Below are positions 61,195-64,000 of a DNA stretch of 64,000 bases, one piece after another. The notes beneath the pieces are model-generated. The model worked only from the letters and a program-made list of their open reading frames with translations. It searched no databases and had not been told where the DNA came from. Origin of the DNA: Bacteroides ilei (GTDB lineage Bacteria; Bacteroidota; Bacteroidia; Bacteroidales; Bacteroidaceae); the NCBI RefSeq assembly GCF_900128495.1, contig NZ_LT635801.1, forward strand, positions 3,250,691-3,314,690, given 5' to 3'. The position numbers and the translations under genes were made by a program. The first letter of the stretch is position 1. The number at the start of each line of letters is the position of its first letter.

Positions 61195-62424
61195 TTAGGT
61201 TAAATAGTTTTTTGATATTGCTTCCATAATGTTTGCCGGTGCCCGTTGGGCTAACAGTTCTTTTTTCATGTAATCCATGTAGGGCGCAACGTGTTTGAAA
61301 AAAAGGAAATACCCTTTGCATAAGTAGTTCAGTCCCGGATCTCCCGACGGTGTATGAGTGAAACGGTTTTTGGGACATTCTCCGTTGCAGGCGAAAAGGT
61401 ATTCACATTCCTTGCATTGACGGGGGAGTTTATCGGATTTGTCTTGTCCGAACTGTAGCTGGCGGGGACTGTACATCATTTCAACCAGCGTGTCTTTATA
61501 GATATTCCCCAGCTTGTATTGTGGAAAGACAAAATGGTCGCATGCGTATACGTCGCCGTTAAATTCCATGACTCCGGAATGGCCGCAGGTCTTGTCCATC
61601 GAGCAAAGTCCGGGAGCTTCGCCTACCCAGTTGGCTAAGGTCGAGTCGAACAGTTGGACAAAATAGTAACCGACATCATTTCTTACCCATTCATCGAATA
61701 TGTTGCAGAGAAAAGTTCCCCATTCATCGGGGCTAACCGAAAAGTCTGTGACATCTGCCGTTTCAGTTTCATCGGGGGCAGCCAGGTATCTTCCGTCTTC
61801 ATGTCTGTTGAGGCGTTCCACTACAGGTGTAAATTGGATATAACGGCATCCTATTTCTTTGAAAAAACGGTAGAACCGTAGCGGATCCTTTACATTGATG
61901 TTGTTGATGGCGGCCATGGCATTCCATTCTACGTGATATTTGTTCAATAGTTCAATTCCTTGCATTACCTGTTTGAAAGTACCTTCCTGTCTTTTATCTT
62001 TTCTGTACGTGTCATGGAATTCTTCCGGCCCGTCAATGGAAACTCCTACCAGCCATTTGTGTTCATGGAAGAATTTACACCAATCTTTGGTCAGTAGCGT
62101 TCCATTTGTCTGAATGCAATTGTCTATGTTTCTGCCTTTTCCGTATTTTTTCTGTAATTTGATTATTTTTTCATAGAAAAACAGGGAGCGTAGCAAGGGT
62201 TCTCCTCCATGCCAGGTGAATAATACGTTGGGGGTTGTCTGGCTTTCTATATATTCACGTATGAACTTGTCAAGAAGTTCATCGGTCATGATTTGCTTTT
62301 TGCTTTCTTTATATAGTTGGGATTTTTCCAGATAGTAGCAATACCTGCAGTGTAGGTTACATAATGCACCGGCTGGTTTGGCCATTATGTAGACCGGATA
62401 GCCAAATGGTGATGGTATATTCAT
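61195..62424 (-). CDS. Anaerobic sulfatase-maturating radical SAM enzyme
   Basis: This enzyme would convert the active-site Ser/Cys of sulfatases to formylglycine without oxygen. The 409-residue protein has the radical SAM cluster motif C22-N-L-H-C26-R-Y-C29, then LFTWHGGEPLLR, and a C-terminal SPASM region with further Cys clusters (CSMDKTCGHSG...CDHF and CKECEYLFACNGECPKNRF) for two auxiliary 4Fe-4S clusters. This matches AnSME (about 400 residues). No sulfatase gene is in the window, so it acts on sulfatases encoded elsewhere. Confidence 0.93.
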   Translation of the reverse strand: MNIPSPFGYPVYIMAKPAGALCNLHCRYCYYLEKSQLYKESKKQIMTDELLDKFIREYIESQTTPNVLFTWHGGEPLLRSLFFYEKIIKLQKKYGKGRNIDNCIQTNGTLLTKDWCKFFHEHKWLVGVSIDGPEEFHDTYRKDKRQEGTFKQVMQGIELLNKYHVEWNAMAAINNINVKDPLRFYRFFKEIGCRYIQFTPVVERLNRHEDGRYLAAPDETETADVTDFSVSPDEWGTFLCNIFDEWVRNDVGYYFVQLFDSTLANWVGEAPGLCSMDKTCGHSGVMEFNGDVYACDHFVFPQYKLGNIYKDTLVEMMYSPRQLQFGQDKSDKLPRQCKECEYLFACNGECPKNRFTHTPSGDPGLNYLCKGYFLFFKHVAPYMDYMKKELLAQRAPANIMEAISKNYLT

Positions 62425-62815
62425 AGGGTTTGTTTTTAAGGGCTAAGGTAAGTCATTTTTTTATTATTCCCATCATCAGGCTGGATATAAAGACTGAATT
62501 TTCGGAATATTTTTTCCGATTTTCCAAACGTCTTGTTGTTTTGTTTGAAAGATGCGTTCATTTTCCGTAGAAGATGAAGTCGTTTTGTGTATGATTCCAA
62601 GTCGTTTTTTACAGAAGATGAAGGTGTTTTCAGGAAATTCCAGGTTCTTTTTCGCGCTCACGTGCGCATTGCGCATGCGTGCGCCCGAATAGGAGTATGT
62701 GTCCCCCGTAAAGCCCCCTTCAGTCCTCCCGAAAAAATCTTCCTCCCTATATTCCTGCCTTCCAACGTGTTACAATCCGGTTACAGGAAAAGCGGAAAAA
62801 AATTCCGCGTGAGGC

Positions 62816-62845
62816 TTGCGGAATTCCGAAAAGTGCGTACCTTTG
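62816..62845 (+). promoter_or_regulatory. rRNA promoter P1
   Basis: TTG at 62,816-62,818, 19 nt, then TACCTTTG (62,838-62,845). The -7 box and the 13 bases after it are the same as in P2. Confidence 0.75.
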
Positions 62846-63064
62846 CAACCGCTTTCGAGAGAGAAACGCGGTAAAGATGCAAATCTGAGATTGACACAGT
62901 GTAAGCGGAGAGCGGACGTAAGGCGCTGCACCGAGTATCTTACCTTGCATGGAGGCAAGGGAGCGAGAAAGGATAAGCCCGGAATCCGCGGCCTGAATTT
63001 CCATTGTTGTTTACATACAATGGAGACGCGCTGAAAAATTTTTCCGAAAAAATCTTCGAAAAAA

Positions 63065-63096
63065 TTTGGATGTTAGAAAAATCCGCCTTACCTTTG
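63065..63096 (+). promoter_or_regulatory. rRNA promoter P2 with upstream A-tracts
   Basis: TTTG (63,065-63,068), exactly 20 nt, then TACCTTTG (63,089-63,096). Three A-tracts starting at 63,034, 63,047 and 63,059 end just before it and act like an UP element. It lies about 210 bp before the 16S gene. Confidence 0.85.
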
Positions 63097-63303
63097 CAAC
63101 CGCTTTCGAAAAGGAAGCAGGATCTTTGAAAGACTTTAGATAAACAAACAAGATGTAGTACAAGAAGGTCATGACCCCTTTGGGGTTGTGATTGAATGAA
63201 AGAACCGTCAATACTTTATAGTAATAAGGTAAAGAAATCGGCATCCTGGACAGAGCAAAAAGAAGATATGTACCTTCGGGTATGTGTCCGGAAAAGATAT
63301 TCT

Positions 63304-64000
<697 letters not shown>

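Larger units (their letters stand above)
62425..63303. promoter_or_regulatory. Upstream control region and leader of rRNA operon
   Basis: About 880 bp without a credible gene. It contains a near-repeat of 18 bp (62,569-62,586 and 62,613-62,630, both starting AGAAGATGAAG), an alternating purine-pyrimidine tract (62,659-62,684), promoter P1 (62,816-62,845), A-tracts at 63,034-63,064, promoter P2 (63,065-63,096), and a boxA-like GATCTTTGAAAGAC at 63,121-63,134 in the leader. Confidence 0.75.

Noticed and set aside
62587..63244. Several open frames on both strands before the 16S gene
   Set aside because: They cover the rRNA promoters and leader and have no protein-like conservation.

Overview
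The window reads as a chromosome segment of a gut Bacteroidaceae bacterium, most likely Phocaeicola. The evidence is the 5' part of a Bacteroides-type 16S rRNA gene at the right end, the rhaK-I-P-A-O-R gene order, many TTTG/TAnnTTTG (-33/-7) promoters, and a CTnDOT-family conjugative element. I do not assign a species.

Region 1 (1 to about 19,800) is the integrase end of an integrative conjugative element (ICE). It holds, in order: a relaxase and its accessory protein on the minus strand; a palindrome-rich gap, probably oriT; a ParA-type ATPase, a DUF3408 protein and a TraD-like protein with two pairs of 20-bp-spaced repeats; the mating operon traE-F-G-(DUF3876)-I-J-K-L-M-N-O-Q; an AT-rich orphan gene; a minus-strand block with ardA; an AT-rich two-gene membrane cargo of unknown function; and ORF6N plus tyrosine recombinase genes. 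The recombinase gene sits beside the 3' end of tRNA-Lys(TTT), the probable chromosomal junction. The tra genes are GC-rich, and the orphan and cargo genes are strikingly AT-rich.

Region 2 (20,000 to 41,660) is core housekeeping: zinc metallopeptidase, hisS-pth2, rmuC, groESL, a guanine-deaminase-like enzyme, NUDIX, DUF349, mgtE, rsmA, a UPF0104-type membrane protein, pepD, an AAA ATPase/DUF4435 pair resembling the PARIS defence system, an EamA exporter, a Upf1-like helicase, an AspT/YidE-type transporter and mscL.

Region 3 (41,660 to 48,600) is the L-rhamnose operon with its AraC regulator. Kinase, isomerase, permease, aldolase and lactaldehyde reductase form a complete route to DHAP plus 1,2-propanediol.

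Region 4 (48,700 to 62,430) holds a hotdog thioesterase, an MscS channel, a thioredoxin-like lipoprotein, an etfB-etfA-acyl-CoA dehydrogenase operon, an ECF sigma operon divergent from a small membrane protein with two geometrically identical ECF promoters, a CMD-cupin/hydrolase pair opposite an AraC regulator, an FKBP isomerase, a GH28 pectinase and an anaerobic sulfatase maturase.

Region 5 (62,430 to 64,000) is the control region of an rRNA operon (alternating purine-pyrimidine tract, two promoters, A-tracts, boxA-like site) and the 5' part of the 16S rRNA gene.
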